Positions 20,346-32,393 of a stretch of DNA of 64,000 bases are shown here, piece after piece. The notes beneath the pieces were generated by a model. It was not told the origin of the DNA. It saw nothing but the letters and a program-made list of their open reading frames with translations, and ran no database searches. The stretch's first letter is position 1; every line of letters begins with the position of its first letter. The DNA comes from Osmia lignaria lignaria (taxonomy: Eukaryota; Arthropoda; Insecta; Hymenoptera; Megachilidae). The stretch is from positions 9,260,001-9,324,000 of the forward strand of contig NW_027478160.1 of assembly GCF_051020975.1 (NCBI RefSeq). The letters run 5' to 3'. The position numbers were made by a program, and so were the translations under genes.

Positions 20346-21559
20346 CGGAAACACCGTGGCCCCTTTCTTTGGGATAACTGTGCACTATTGCGAGCTGGAA
20401 ATGCCACTTCCAGTTTAGCTGTGCAGAAGAAGAACAACAAGAAGAAGAAATATCTCGAAATATGTCCGTCAGGACCCTTCCCTTGAGATAAATCTGCAAA
20501 TATCTCGGAAACGAAGCGAGCTATTGCAAAACGTTAAGAGACCTTTTTTGTAGAGAATTAAGTTTCCTACTTTTTATATTCTATGATATTTTTTGATCAG
20601 ATGCGTAGTTCTCGAGATATATCAAGATATTTAAAAGCTCCGAAGCTGCACCAACATAATAGAGGTACAGAAACACCGTGGCCCCTTTCTTTGAGATAAC
20701 TCTGCACTATTGCGAGCTGCAAATGCCACTTCCAGCTTAGCTGTGCAGAAGAAGAACAACAAGAATAAGAAATATTTCGAAATATGTCCGTCAGGCCCCT
20801 TCCCTTGAGATAAATCTGCAAATATCTCGGAAACCAAGCGAGCTATGGCAAAATGTTAAGAGACCTTATTTGTAGAGAATTAAGTTTCCTACTTTTTATG
20901 TTCTACGATATTTTTTGATCAGATGCGTAGTTCTCGAGATATATCAAGATATTTAAAAGTTCCGAAGCCGCACCAACAGAATAGAGATACAGAAACACCG
21001 TGGCCCCTTTCTTTGAGATAGTTCTGCACTATTGTGCGCTGCAAATGCCGCTTCCAGCTTAGCTGTGCAGAAGAAGAACAACAAGAAGAAGAAATATCTC
21101 GAAATATGTCCGTCAGGCCCCTTCCCTCGAGATAAATCTGCAAATATCTCGGAAACGAAGAGAGCTATGGCAAAATGTTAAGAGACCTTTTTTGTAGAGA
21201 ATTAAGTTTCCTACTTTTTATGTTCTATGATATTTTTTGATCGGATGCGTAGTTCTCGAGATATATCAAGATATTTAAAAGTTCCGAAGCCGCACCAACA
21301 TAATAGAGATACAGAAACACCGTGGCCCCTTTCTTTGAGATAACTCTGCACTATTGCGAGCTGCAAATGCCACTTCCAGCTTAGCTGTGCAGAAGAAGAA
21401 CAACAAGAAGAAGAAATATCTCGAAATATGTCCGTCAGACCCCTTCCCTCGAGATAAATCTGCAAATATCTCGGAAACGAAGAGAGCTATGGCAAAATGT
21501 TAAAGACCTTTTTTGTAGAGAATTAAGTTTCCTACAATTTAGGTTCTCTGATATTTTTT
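20273..21559. repeat. Domain 3 4-monomer block, copy 1 (1287 bp)
   Basis: Order is N, S, Q-hybrid, Y. The first about 770 bp match 21560-22329 closely. The right part (about 21049-21535) instead matches domain 2. The block is one base short because its Y copy carries GTTAAAGACC. Confidence 0.85.
21049..21535. repeat. Domain 2 patch inside domain 3
   Basis: From CCGCTTCC (about 21049) to the AATTAAGTTTCCTAC junction (about 21535) this stretch follows domain 2, matching 15897-16383 in all positions I compared: the 3' half of an X monomer, then a whole Y with GATCGG, CAGACCCC and the one-base deletion. The offset is 5152 bp, exactly 16 monomers. Both flanks are domain 3 sequence. Confidence 0.85.
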
Positions 21560-22847
21560 GATCAGAAGCGTAGTTTTCGAGATATATCGAGATATTTAAA
21601 AGTTCCGAAGCCGCACCAACATAATAGAGATACGGAAACACCGTGGCCCCTTTCTTTGGGATAACTGTGCACTATTGCGAGCTGGAAATGCCACTTCCAG
21701 TTTAGCTGTGCAGAAGAAGAACAACAAGAAGAAGAAATATCTCGAAATATGTCCGTCAGGACCCTTCCCTTGAGATAAATCTGCAAATATCTCGGAAACG
21801 AAGCGAGCTATTGCAAAACGTTAAGAGACCTTTTTTGTAGAGAATTAAGTTTCCTACTTTTTATATTCTATGATATTTTTTGATCAGATGCGTAGTTCTC
21901 GAGATATATCAAGATATTTAAAAGCTCCGAAGCTGCACCAACATAATAGAGGTACAGAAACACCGTGGCCCCTTTCTTTGAGATAACTCTGCACTATTGC
22001 GAGCTGCAAATGCCACTTCCAGCTTAGCTGTGCAGAAGAAGAACAACAAGAATAAGAAATATTTCGAAATATGTCCGTCAGGCCCCTTCCCTTGAGATAA
22101 ATCTGCAAATATCTCGGAAACCAAGCGAGCTATGGCAAAATGTTAAGAGACCTTATTTGTAGAGAATTAAGTTTCCTACTTTTTATGTTCTACGATATTT
22201 TTTGATCAGATGCGTAGTTCTCGAGATATATCAAGATATTTAAAAGTTCCGAAGCCGCACCAACAGAATAGAGATACAGAAACACCGTGGCCCCTTTCTT
22301 TGAGATAGTTCTGCACTATTGTGCGCTGCAAATGCCACTTCCAGCTTAGCTGTGCAGAAGAAGAACAACAAGAAGAAGAAATATCTCGAAATATGTCCGT
22401 CAGGCCCCTTCCCTTGAGATAAATCTGCAAATATCTCGGAAACGAAGCGAGCTATGGCAAAATGTTAAGAGACCTTTTTTGTAGAGAATTAAGTTTCCTA
22501 CTTTTTATGTTCTATGATATTTTTTGATCAGATGCGTAGTTCTCGAGATATAGCAAGATATTTAAAAGTTCCGAAGCCGCACCAACATAATAGAGATGCA
22601 GAAACACCGTGGCCCCTTTCTTTGAGATAACTCTGCACTACTGCGAGCTGCAAATGCCACTTCCAGCTTAGCTGTGCAGAAGTAGAACAACAAGAAGAAG
22701 AAATATCTCGAAATATGTCCGTCAGGCCCCTTCCCTTGAGATAAATCTGCAAATATCTCGGAAACGAAGCGAGCTATTGCAAAACGTTAAGAGACCTTTT
22801 TTGTAGAGAATTAAGTTTCCTACTTTTTATGTTCTATGATATTTTTT
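21560..22847. repeat. Domain 3 4-monomer block, copy 2 (1288 bp)
   Basis: Order is N, S, Q, L. N and S repeat those at 20273 and 20595, including ACAATTTAGG before N and the AAACCAAGCG, CCTTATTTG and TTCTACGAT run between S and Q. Q keeps CCACTTCC and CCCTTGAG, where the first block has the X-type CCGCTTCC and CCCTCGAG. Confidence 0.85.
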
Positions 22848-25669
22848 GATCAGATGCGTAGTTCTCGAGATATATCAAGATATTTAAAAGTTCCGAAGCC
22901 GCACCAACATAATAGAGATACGGAAACACCGTGGCCCCTTTCTTTGGGATAACTGTGCACTATTGCGAGCTGGAAATGCCACTTCCAGTTTAGCTGTGCA
23001 GAAGAAGAACAACAAGAAGAAGAAATATCTCGACATATGTCCGTGAGGCCCCTTCCCTTGAGATAAATCTGCAAATATCTCGGAAACGAAGCGAGCTACG
23101 GCAAAATATTAAGCGACCTTTTTTGTAGAAAATTAGGTTTCCTACTTTTTATGTTCTATGATATTTTTTGATCAGATGCGTAGTTCTCGAGATATATCAA
23201 GATATTTAAAAGTTCCGAAGCCGCACCAACATAATAGAGATGCAGAAACACCGTGGCCCCTTTCTTTGAGATAACTCTGCACTATTGCGAGCTGCAAATG
23301 CCACTTCCAGCTTAGCCGTGCAGAAGAAGAACAACAAGAAGAAGAAATATCTGGAAATATGTCCGTCAGGCCCCTTCCCTTGAGATAGATCTGCAAATAT
23401 CTCGGAAACCAAGCGAGCTATGGCAAAATGTTAAGAGACCTTATTTGTAGAGAATTAAGTTTCCTACTTTTTATGTTCTAAGATATTTTTTGATCAGAAG
23501 CGTAGTTCTCGAGATATATCAAGATATTTAAAAGTTCCGAAGCCGCACCAACATAATAGAGATACAGAAACACCGTGGCCCCTTTCTTTGAGATAACTCT
23601 GCACTACTGCGAGCTGCAATTGCCACTTCCAGCTTAGCTGTGCAGAAGAAGAACAACAAGAAGAAGAAATATCTCGAAATATGTCCGTCAGGCCCCTTCC
23701 CTTGAGATAAATCTGCAAATATCTCGGAAACGAAGCGAGCTATGGCAAAATGTTAAGAGACCTTTTTTGTAGAGAATTATGTTTCCTACAATTTACGTTC
23801 TCTGATATTTTTTGATCAGAAGCGTAGTTTTCGAGATATATCAAGATATTTAAAAGTTCCGAAGCCGCACCAACATAATAGAGATACAGAAACACTGTGG
23901 CCCCTTTCTTTGAGATAACTCTGCACTATTGCGAGCTGCAAATGCCACTTTCAGCTTAGCTGTACAGAAGAAGAACAACAAGAAGAAGAAATATCTCGAA
24001 ATATGTCCGACAGGACCCTTCCCTTGAGATAAATCTGCAAATATCTCGGAAACGAAGCGAGCTATTGCAAAACGTTAAGAGACCTTTTTTGTAGAGAATT
24101 AAGTTTCCTACTTTTTATATTCTATGATATTTTTTGATCAGATGCGTAGTTCTCGAGATATATCAAGATATTTAAAAGCTCCGAAGCTGCACCAACATAA
24201 TAGAGGTACAGAAACACCGTGGCCCGTTTCTTTGAGATAACTCTGCACTATTGCGAGCTGCAAATGCCACTTCCAGCTTAGCTGTGCAGAAGAAGAACAA
24301 CAAGAATAAGAAATATTTCGAAATATGTCCGTCAGGCCCCTTCCCTTGAGATAAATCTGCAAATATCTCGGAAACGAAGCGAGCTATGGCAAAATGTTAA
24401 GAGACCTTTTTTGTAGAGAATTAAGTTTCCTACTTTTTATGTTCTATGATATTTTTTGATCAGATGCGTAGTTCTCGAGATATAGCAAGATATTTAAAAG
24501 TTCCGAAGCCGCACCAACATAATAGAGATACAGAAACACCGTGGCCCCTTTCTTTGAGATAACTCTGCACTACTGCGAGCTGCAAATGCCACTTCCAGCT
24601 TAGCTGTGCAGAAGAAGAACAACAAGAAGAAGAAATATCTCGAAATATGTCCGTCAGGCCCCTTCCCTTGAGATAAATCTGCAAATATCTCGGAAACGAA
24701 GCGAGCTATTGCAAAACGTTAAGAGACCTTTTTTGTAGAGAATTAAGTTTCCTACTTTTTATGTTCTATGATATTTTTTGATCAGATGCGTAGTTCTCGA
24801 GATATATCAAGATATTTAAAAGTTCCGAAGCCGCACCAACATAATAGAGATACGGAAACACCGTGGCCCCTTTCTTTGGGATAACTGTGCACTATTGCGA
24901 GCTGGAAATGCCACTTCCAGTTTAGCTGTGCAGAAGAAGAACAACAAGAAGAAGAAATATCTCGAAATATGTCCGTCAGGACCCTTCCCTTGAGATAAAT
25001 CTGCAAATATCTCGGAAACGAAGCGAGCTATTGCAAAACGTTAAGAGACCTTTTTTGTAGAGAATTAAGTTTCCTACTTTTTATGTTCTATGATATTTTT
25101 TGATCAGATGCGTAGTTCTCGAGATATATCAAGATATTTAAAAGCTCCGAAGCTGCACCAACATAATAGAGGTACAGAAACACCGTGGCCCCTTTCTTTG
25201 AGATAACTCTGCACTATTGCGAGCTGCAAATGCCACTTGCAGCTTAGCTGTGCAGAAGAAGAACAACAAGAATAAGAAATATTTCGAAATATGTCCGTCA
25301 GGCCCCTTCCCTTGAGATAAATCTGCAAATATCTCGGAAACCAAGCGAGCTATGGCAAAATGTTAAGAGACCTTATTTGTAGAGAATTAAGTTTCCTACT
25401 TTTTATGTTCTACGATATTTTTTGATCAGATGCGTAGTTCTCGAGATATATCAAGATATTTAAAAGTTCCGAAGCCGCACCAACAGAATAGAGATACAGA
25501 AACACCGTGGCCCCTTTCTTTGAGATAGCTCTGCACTATTGCGCGCTGCAAATGCCACTTCCAGCTTAGGTGTGCAGAAGAAGAAGAACAAGAAGAAGAA
25601 ATATCTCGAAATATGTCCGTCAGGCCCCTTCCCTTGAGATAAATCTGCAAATATCTCGGAAACGAAGCG

Positions 25670-26690
25670 AGCTATGGCAAAATGTTAGGAGACCTTTTTT
25701 GTAGAGAATTATGTTTCCTACAATTTATGTTTTATGATATTTTTTGATCAGAAGCGTAGTTTTCGAGATATATCGAGATATTTAAAAGTTCCGAAGCCGC
25801 ACCAACATAATAGAGATACAGAAACACCGTGGCCCCTTTCTTTGAGATAACTCTGCACGATTGCGAGCTGGAAATGCCACTTCCAGTTTAGCTGTGCAGA
25901 AGAAAAACAACAAGAAGAAGAAATATCTCGAAATATGTCCATCAGGACCCTTCCCTTGAGATAAATCTGCAAATATCTCGGAAACGAAGCGAGCTATGGC
26001 AAAATGTTAGGAGACCTTTTTCGTAGAGAATTATGTTTCCTACAATTTATGTTCTATGATATTTTTTGATCAGAAGCGTAGTTTTCGAGATATATCGAGA
26101 TATTTAAAAGTTCCGAAGCCGCACCAACATAATAGAGATACGGAAACACCGTGGCCCCTTTCTTTGGGATAACTCTGCACTATTGCGAGCTGGAAATGCC
26201 ACTTCCAGTTTAGCTGTGCAGAAGAAGAACAACAAGAAGAAGAAATATCTCGAAATATGTCCGTCAGGACCCTTCCCTTGAGAGAAATCTGCAAATATCT
26301 CGGAAACGAAGCGAGCTATTGCAAAACGTTAAGAGACCTTTTTTGTAGAGAATTAAGTTTCCTACTTTTTATATTCTATGATATTTTTTGATCAGATTCG
26401 TAGTTCTCGAGATATATCAAGATATTTAAAAGCTCCGAAGCTGCACCAACATAATAGAGGTACAGAAACACCGTGGCCCCTTTCTTTGAGATAACTCTGC
26501 ACTATTGCGAGCTGCAAATGCCACTTCCAGCTTAGCTGTGCAGAAGAAGAACAACAAGAATAAGAAATATTTCGAAATATGTCCGTCAGGCCCCTTCCCT
26601 TGAGATAAATCTGCAAATATCTCGGAAACCAAGCGAGCTATGGCAAAGTGTTAAGAGACCTTATTTGTAGAGAATTAAGTTTCCTACTTT
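25670..26690. repeat. Domain 3 about 1.0-kb block, copy 1
   Basis: It runs from a GTTAGGAGACC tail with TGTTTTATG, through M (GAAAAACAAC, GTCCATCAGG, then GTTAGGAGACC and TTTTTCGTAG), N and S, to GGCAAAGTGTTAAG. The same chain is at about 28246-29266, 2576 bp (8 monomers) away. The edges are approximate. Confidence 0.82.
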
Positions 26691-28245
26691 TTATGTTCTA
26701 CGATATTTTTTGATCAGATGCGTAGTTCTCGAGATATATCAAGATATTTAAAAGTTCCGAAGCCGCACCAACAGAATAGAGATACAGAAACACCGTGGCC
26801 CCTTTCTTTGAGATAGCTCTGCACTATTGCGCGCTGCAAATGCCACTTCCAGCTTAGCTGTGCAGAAGAAGAACAACAAGAAGAAGAAATATCTCGAAAT
26901 ATGTCCGTCAGGCCCCTTCCCTTGAGATAAATCTGCAAATATCTCGGAAACGAAGCGAGCTATGGCAAAATGTGAGGAGACCTTTTTTGTAGAGAATTAT
27001 GTTTCCTACAATTTATGTTCTATGATATTTTTTGATCAGAAGCGTAGTTTTCGAGATATATCGAGATATTTAAAAGTTCCGAAGCCGCACCAACATAATA
27101 GAGATACGGAAACACCGTGGCCCCTTTCTTTGGGATAACTCTGCACTATTGCGAGCTGGAAATGCCACTTCCAGTTTAGCTGTGCAGAAGAAGAACAACA
27201 AGAAGAAGAAATATCTCGAAATATGTCCGACAGGACCCTTCCCTTGAGATAAATCTGCAAATATCTCGGAAACGAAGCGAGCTATTGCAAAACGTTAAGA
27301 GACCTTTTTTGTAGAGAATTAAGTTTCCTACTTTTTATATTCTATGATATTTTTTGATCAGATGCGTAGTTCTCGAGATATATCAAGATATTTAAAAGCT
27401 CCGAAGCTGCACCAACATAATAGAGGTACAGAAACACCGTGGCCCCTTTCTTTGAGATAACTCTGCACTATTGCGAGCTGCAAATGCCACTTCCAGCTTA
27501 GCTGTGCAGAAGAAGAACAACAAGAATAAGAAATATTTCGAAATATGTCCGTCAGGCCCCTTCCCTTGAGATAAATCTGCAAATATCTCGGAAACGAAGC
27601 GAGCTATGGCAAAATGTTAAGAGACCTTTTTTGTAGAGAATTAAGTTTCCTACTTTTTATGTTCTATGATATTTTTTGATCAGATGCGTAGTTCTCGAGA
27701 TATAGCAAGATATTTAAAAGTTCCGAAGCCGCACCAACATAATAGAGATACAGAAACACCGTGGCCCCTTACTTTGAGATAACTCTGCACTACTGCGAGC
27801 TGCAAATGCCACTTCCAGCTTAGCTGTGCAGAAGAAGAACAACAAGAAGAAGAAATATCTCGAAATATGTCCGTCAGGCCCCTTCCCTTGAGATAAATCT
27901 GCAAATATCTCGGAAACGAAGCGAGCTATTGCAAAACGTTAAGAGACCTTTTTTGTAGAGAATTAAGTTTCCTACTTTTTATGTTCTATGATATTTTTTG
28001 ATCAGATGCGTAGTTCTCGAGATATATCAAGATATTTAAAAGTTCCGAAGCCGCACCAACATAATAGAGATACGGAAACACCGTGGCCCCTTTCTTTGGG
28101 ATAACTGTGCACTATTGCGAGCTGGAAATGCCACTTCCAGTTTAGCTGTGCAGAAGAAGAACAACAAGAAGAAGAAATATCTCGAAATATGTCCGTCAGG
28201 CCCCTTCCCTTGAGATAAATCTGCAAATATCTCGGAAACGAAGCG

Positions 28246-29266
28246 AGCTATGGCAAAATGTTAGGAGACCTTTTTTGTAGAGAATTATGTTTCCTACAAT
28301 TTATGTTTTATGATATTTTTTGATCAGAAGCGTAGTTTTCGAGATATATCGAGATATTTAAAAGTTCCGAAGCCGCACCAACATAATAGAGATACAGAAA
28401 CACCGTGGCCCCTTTCTTTGAGATAACTCTGCACGATTGCGAGCTGGAAATGCCACTTCCAGTTTAGCTGTGCAGAAGAAAAACAACAAGAAGAAGAAAT
28501 ATCTCGAAATATGTCCATCAGGACCCTTCCCTTGAGATAAATCTGCAAATATCTCGGAAACGAAGCGAGCTATGGCAAAATGTTAGGAGACCTTTTTCGT
28601 AGAGAATTATGTTTCCTACAATTTATGTTCTATGATATTTTTTGATCAGAAGCGTAGTTTTCGAGATATATCGAGATATTTAAAAGTTCCGAAGCCGCAC
28701 CAACATAATAGAGATACGGAAACACCGTGGCCCCTTTCTTTGGGATAACTCTGCACTATTGCGAGCTGGAAATGCCACTTCCAGTTTAGCTGTGCAGAAG
28801 AAGAACAACAAGAAGAAGAAATATCTCGAAATATGTCCGTCAGGACCCTTCCCTTGAGATAAATCTGCAAATATCTCGGAAACGAAGCGAGCTATTGCAA
28901 AACGTTAAGAGACCTTTTTTGTAGAGAATTAAGTTTCCTACTTTTTATATTCTATGATATTTTTTGATCAGATGCGTAGTTCTCGAGATATATCAAGATA
29001 TTTAAAAGCTCCGAAGCTGCACCAACATAATAGAGGTACAGAAACACCGTGGCCCCTTTCTTTAAGATAACTCTGCACTATTGCGAGCTGCAAATGCCAC
29101 TTCCAGCTTAGCTGTGCAGAAGAAGAACAACAAGAATAAGAAATATTTCGAAATATGTCCGTCAGGCCCCTTCCCTTGAGATAAATCTGCAAATATCTCG
29201 GAAACCAAGCGAGCTATGGCAAAGTGTTAAGAGACCTTATTTGTAGAGAATTAAGTTTCCTACTTT
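28246..29266. repeat. Domain 3 about 1.0-kb block, copy 2
   Basis: Partner of 25670-26690. The few differences include CAGATGCG here versus CAGATTCG at 26392-26399 and TTTAAGATAAC here versus TTTGAGATAAC there. Left of the block this copy is preceded by an N-type monomer, whereas copy 1 is preceded by a Q-type monomer, so the block boundaries are recombination junctions. Confidence 0.82.
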
Positions 29267-29682
29267 TTATGTTCTATGATATTTTTCGATCAGAGGGGTA
29301 GTTCTCGAGATATATCAAGATATTTAAAAGTTCCGAAGCCGCACCAACATAATAGAGATACAGAAACACCGTGGCCCCTCTCTTTGAGATAACTCTGCAC
29401 GATTGCGAGCTGGAAATGCCACTTCCAGTTTAGCTGTGCAGAAGAAGAACAACAAGAAGAAGAAATATCTCGAAATATGTCCGTCAGGACCCTTCCCTTG
29501 AGATAAATCTGCAAATATCTCGGAAACGAAGCGAGCTATGGCAAAATGTTAAGAGACCTTTTTTGTAGAGAATTATGTTTCCTACAATTTAGGTTCTCTG
29601 ATATTTTTTGATCAGAAGCGTAGTTTTCGAGATATATCGAGATATTTAAAAGTTCCGAAGCCGCACCAACATAATAGAGATA
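29259..29682. repeat. Long-range identical segment, copy 2 (about 424 bp)
   Basis: Partner of 19922-20345. To the right this copy continues into a monomer with GCGACCTGCAAATG, a variant otherwise seen only in domain 5 (near 56450, 57417, 58383, 59350, 60960 and 61600). This locus therefore joins sequence types from distant parts of the array. Confidence 0.85.
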
Positions 29683-32385
29683 CAGAAACACCGTGGCCAC
29701 TTTCTTTGAGATAACTCTGCACTATTGCGACCTGCAAATGCCACTTCCAGCTTAGCTGTGCAGAAGAAGAACAACAAGAAGAAGAAATATCTCGAAATAT
29801 GTCCGTCAGGACCCTTCCCTTGAGATAAATCTGCAAATATCTCGGAAACGAAGCGAGCTACGGCAAAATGTTAAGAGACCTTTTTTGTAGAAAATTAGGT
29901 TTCCTACTTTTTATGTTCTATGATATTTTTCGATCAGAGGCGTAGTTCTCGAGATATATCAAGATATTTAAAAGTTCCGAAGCCGCACCAACATAATAGA
30001 GATACAGAAACACCGTGGCCCCTTTCTTTGAGATAACTCTGCACTATTGCGAGCTGCAAATGCCACTTCCAGCTTAGCTGTGCAGAAGAAGAACAACAAG
30101 AAGAAGAAATATCTCGAAATATGTCCGTCAGGCCCCTTCCCTTGAGATAAATCTGCAATTATCTCGGAAACGAAGCGAGCTATGGCAAAATCTTAAGAGA
30201 CCTTTTTTGTAGAGAATTATGTTTCCTACAATTTACGTTCTCTGATATTTTTTGATCAGAAGCGTAGTTTTCGAGATATATCGAGATATTTAAAAGTTCC
30301 GAAGCCGCACCAACATAATAGAGATACAGAAACACCGTGGCCCCTTTCTTTGAGATAACTCTGCACTACTGCGAGCTGGAAATGCCACTTCCAGTTTAGC
30401 TGTGCAGAAGAAGAACAACAAGAAGAAGAAACATCTCGAAATATGTCCATCAGGACCCTTCCCTTGAGATAAATCTGCAAATATCTCGGAAACGAAGTGA
30501 GCTATGGCAAAATGTTAAGAGACCTTTTTTGTAGAGAATTATGCTTCCTACAATTTATGTTCTATGATATTTTTTGATCAGAAGCGTAGTTTTCGAGATA
30601 TATCGAGATATTTAAAAGTTCCGAAGCCGCACCAACATAATAGAGATACAGAAACACCGTGGCCCCTTTCTTTGGGATAACTCTGCACTATTGCGAGCTG
30701 GAAATGCCACTTCCAGTTTTGCTGTGCAGAAGAAGAACAACAAGAAGAAGAAATATCTCGAAATATGTCCGTCGGCCCCTTCCCTTGAGATAAATCTGCA
30801 AATATCTCGGAAACGAAGCGAGCTATGGCAAAATGTTAAGAGACCTTTTTTGTAGAGAATTCAGTTTCCTACTTTTTATGTTGTATGATATTTTTCGATC
30901 AGAGGCGTAGTTCTCGAGATATATCAAGATATTTAAAAGTTCCGAAGCCGCACCAACATAATAGAGATACAGAAACACCGTGGCCCCTTTCTTTGAGATT
31001 ACTCTGCACGATTGCGAGCTGGAAATGCCACTTCCAGTTTAGCTGTGCAGAAGAAGAACAACAAGAAGAAGAAATATCTCGAAATATGTCCATCAGGACC
31101 CTTCCCTTGAGATAAATCTGCAAATATCTCGGAAACGAAGCGAGCTATGGCAAAATGTTAAGAGACCTTTTTCGTAGAGAATTATGTTTCCTACAATTTA
31201 TGTTCTATGATATTTTTTGATCAGAAGCGTAGTTTTCGAGATATATCGAGATATTTAAAAGTGCCGAAGCCGCACCAACATAATAGAGATACAGAAACAC
31301 CGTGGCCCCTTTCTTTGGGATAACTCTGCACTATTGCGAGCTGGAAATGCCACTTCCAGTTTAGCTGTGCAGAAGAAGAACAACAAGAAGAAGAAATATC
31401 TCGAAATATGTCCGTCAGGACCCTTCCCTTGAGATAAATCTGCAAATATCTCGGAAACGAAGCGAGCTATGGCAAAATGTTAAGAGACCTTTTTTGTAGA
31501 GAATTATGTTTCCTACTTTTTATGTTCTATGATATTTTTTGATCAGACGCGTAGTTCTCGAGATATATCAAGATATTTAAAAGTTCCGAAGCCGCACCAA
31601 CATAATAGAGATACAGAAACACCGTGGCCCCTTTCTTTGAGATAACTCTGCACTATTGCGAGCTGCAAATGCCACTTCCAGCTTAGCTGTGCAGAAGAAG
31701 AACAACAAGAAGAAGAAATATCTCGAAATATGTCCGTCAGGCCCCTTCCCTTGAGATAAATCTCCAAATATCTCGGAAACGAAGCGAGCTATGGCAAAAT
31801 GTTAAGAGATCTTATGTGTAGAGAATTAAGTTTCCTACTTTTTATGTTCTATGGTATTTTTTGATCAGATGCGTAGTTCTCGAGATATATCAAGATATTT
31901 AAAAGTTCCGAAGCCGCACCAACATAATAGAGATACAGAAACACCGTGGCCCCTTTCTTTAAGATAACTCTGCACTATTGCGAGCTGCAAATGCCACTTC
32001 CAGCTTAGCTGTGCAGAGGAAGAACAACAAGAAGAAGAAATATCTCGAAATATGTCCGTCAGGCCAGTTCCTTTGAGCTGAATCTGCAAATATCTCGGAA
32101 ACGAAGCGAGCTATGGCAAAATGTTAAGAGACGTTTTTTGTAGAGAATTATGTTTCCTACAATTTATGTTCTATGATATTTTTTGATCAGAAGCGTAGTT
32201 TTCGAGATATATCGAGATATTTAAAAGTTCCGACGCCGCACCAACATAATAGAGATACAGAAACACCGTGGCCCCTTTCTTTGAGATAACTCTGCACTAG
32301 TGCGAGCCGCAAATGCCACTTCCAGCTTAGCTGTGCAGAAGAAGAACAACAAGAAGAAGAAATATCTCGAAATATGTCCGTCAGG

Positions 32386-32393
32386 CCCCTCCC
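32386..32393. repeat. One-base deletion variant GGCCCCTCCC
   Basis: The common GGCCCCTTCCC has lost one T here. The same loss is at about 43976-43983, 36 monomers away, and both copies then have GAGCTATTGCAAAATG. Surrounding variants differ (TAGTGCG here, TATTGCG there), so only part of the monomer is shared. Confidence 0.85.

Larger units (their letters stand above)
19629..31540. repeat. Array domain 3: irregular HOR with inverted-repeat monomers
   Basis: The two hallmark types are N (GAGCTGGAAATG with TTCCAGTTTAGC, mostly with CAGGACCC) and S (AAAGCTCCGAAGCTGC with AGAGGTACAG and AAGAATAAG). S starts at 19629, 20595, 21882, 24136, 25102, 26390, 27356 and 28966, a spacing of 3 to 7 monomers, most often 3-5. 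Further types are Q (CAACAGAATAG, after CCTTATTTG and TTCTACGAT), L (GATATAGCAAG) and M (GAAAAACAAC with GTCCATCAGG). After 29 kb the S type disappears and N-like copies continue to 31219. Confidence 0.88.
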
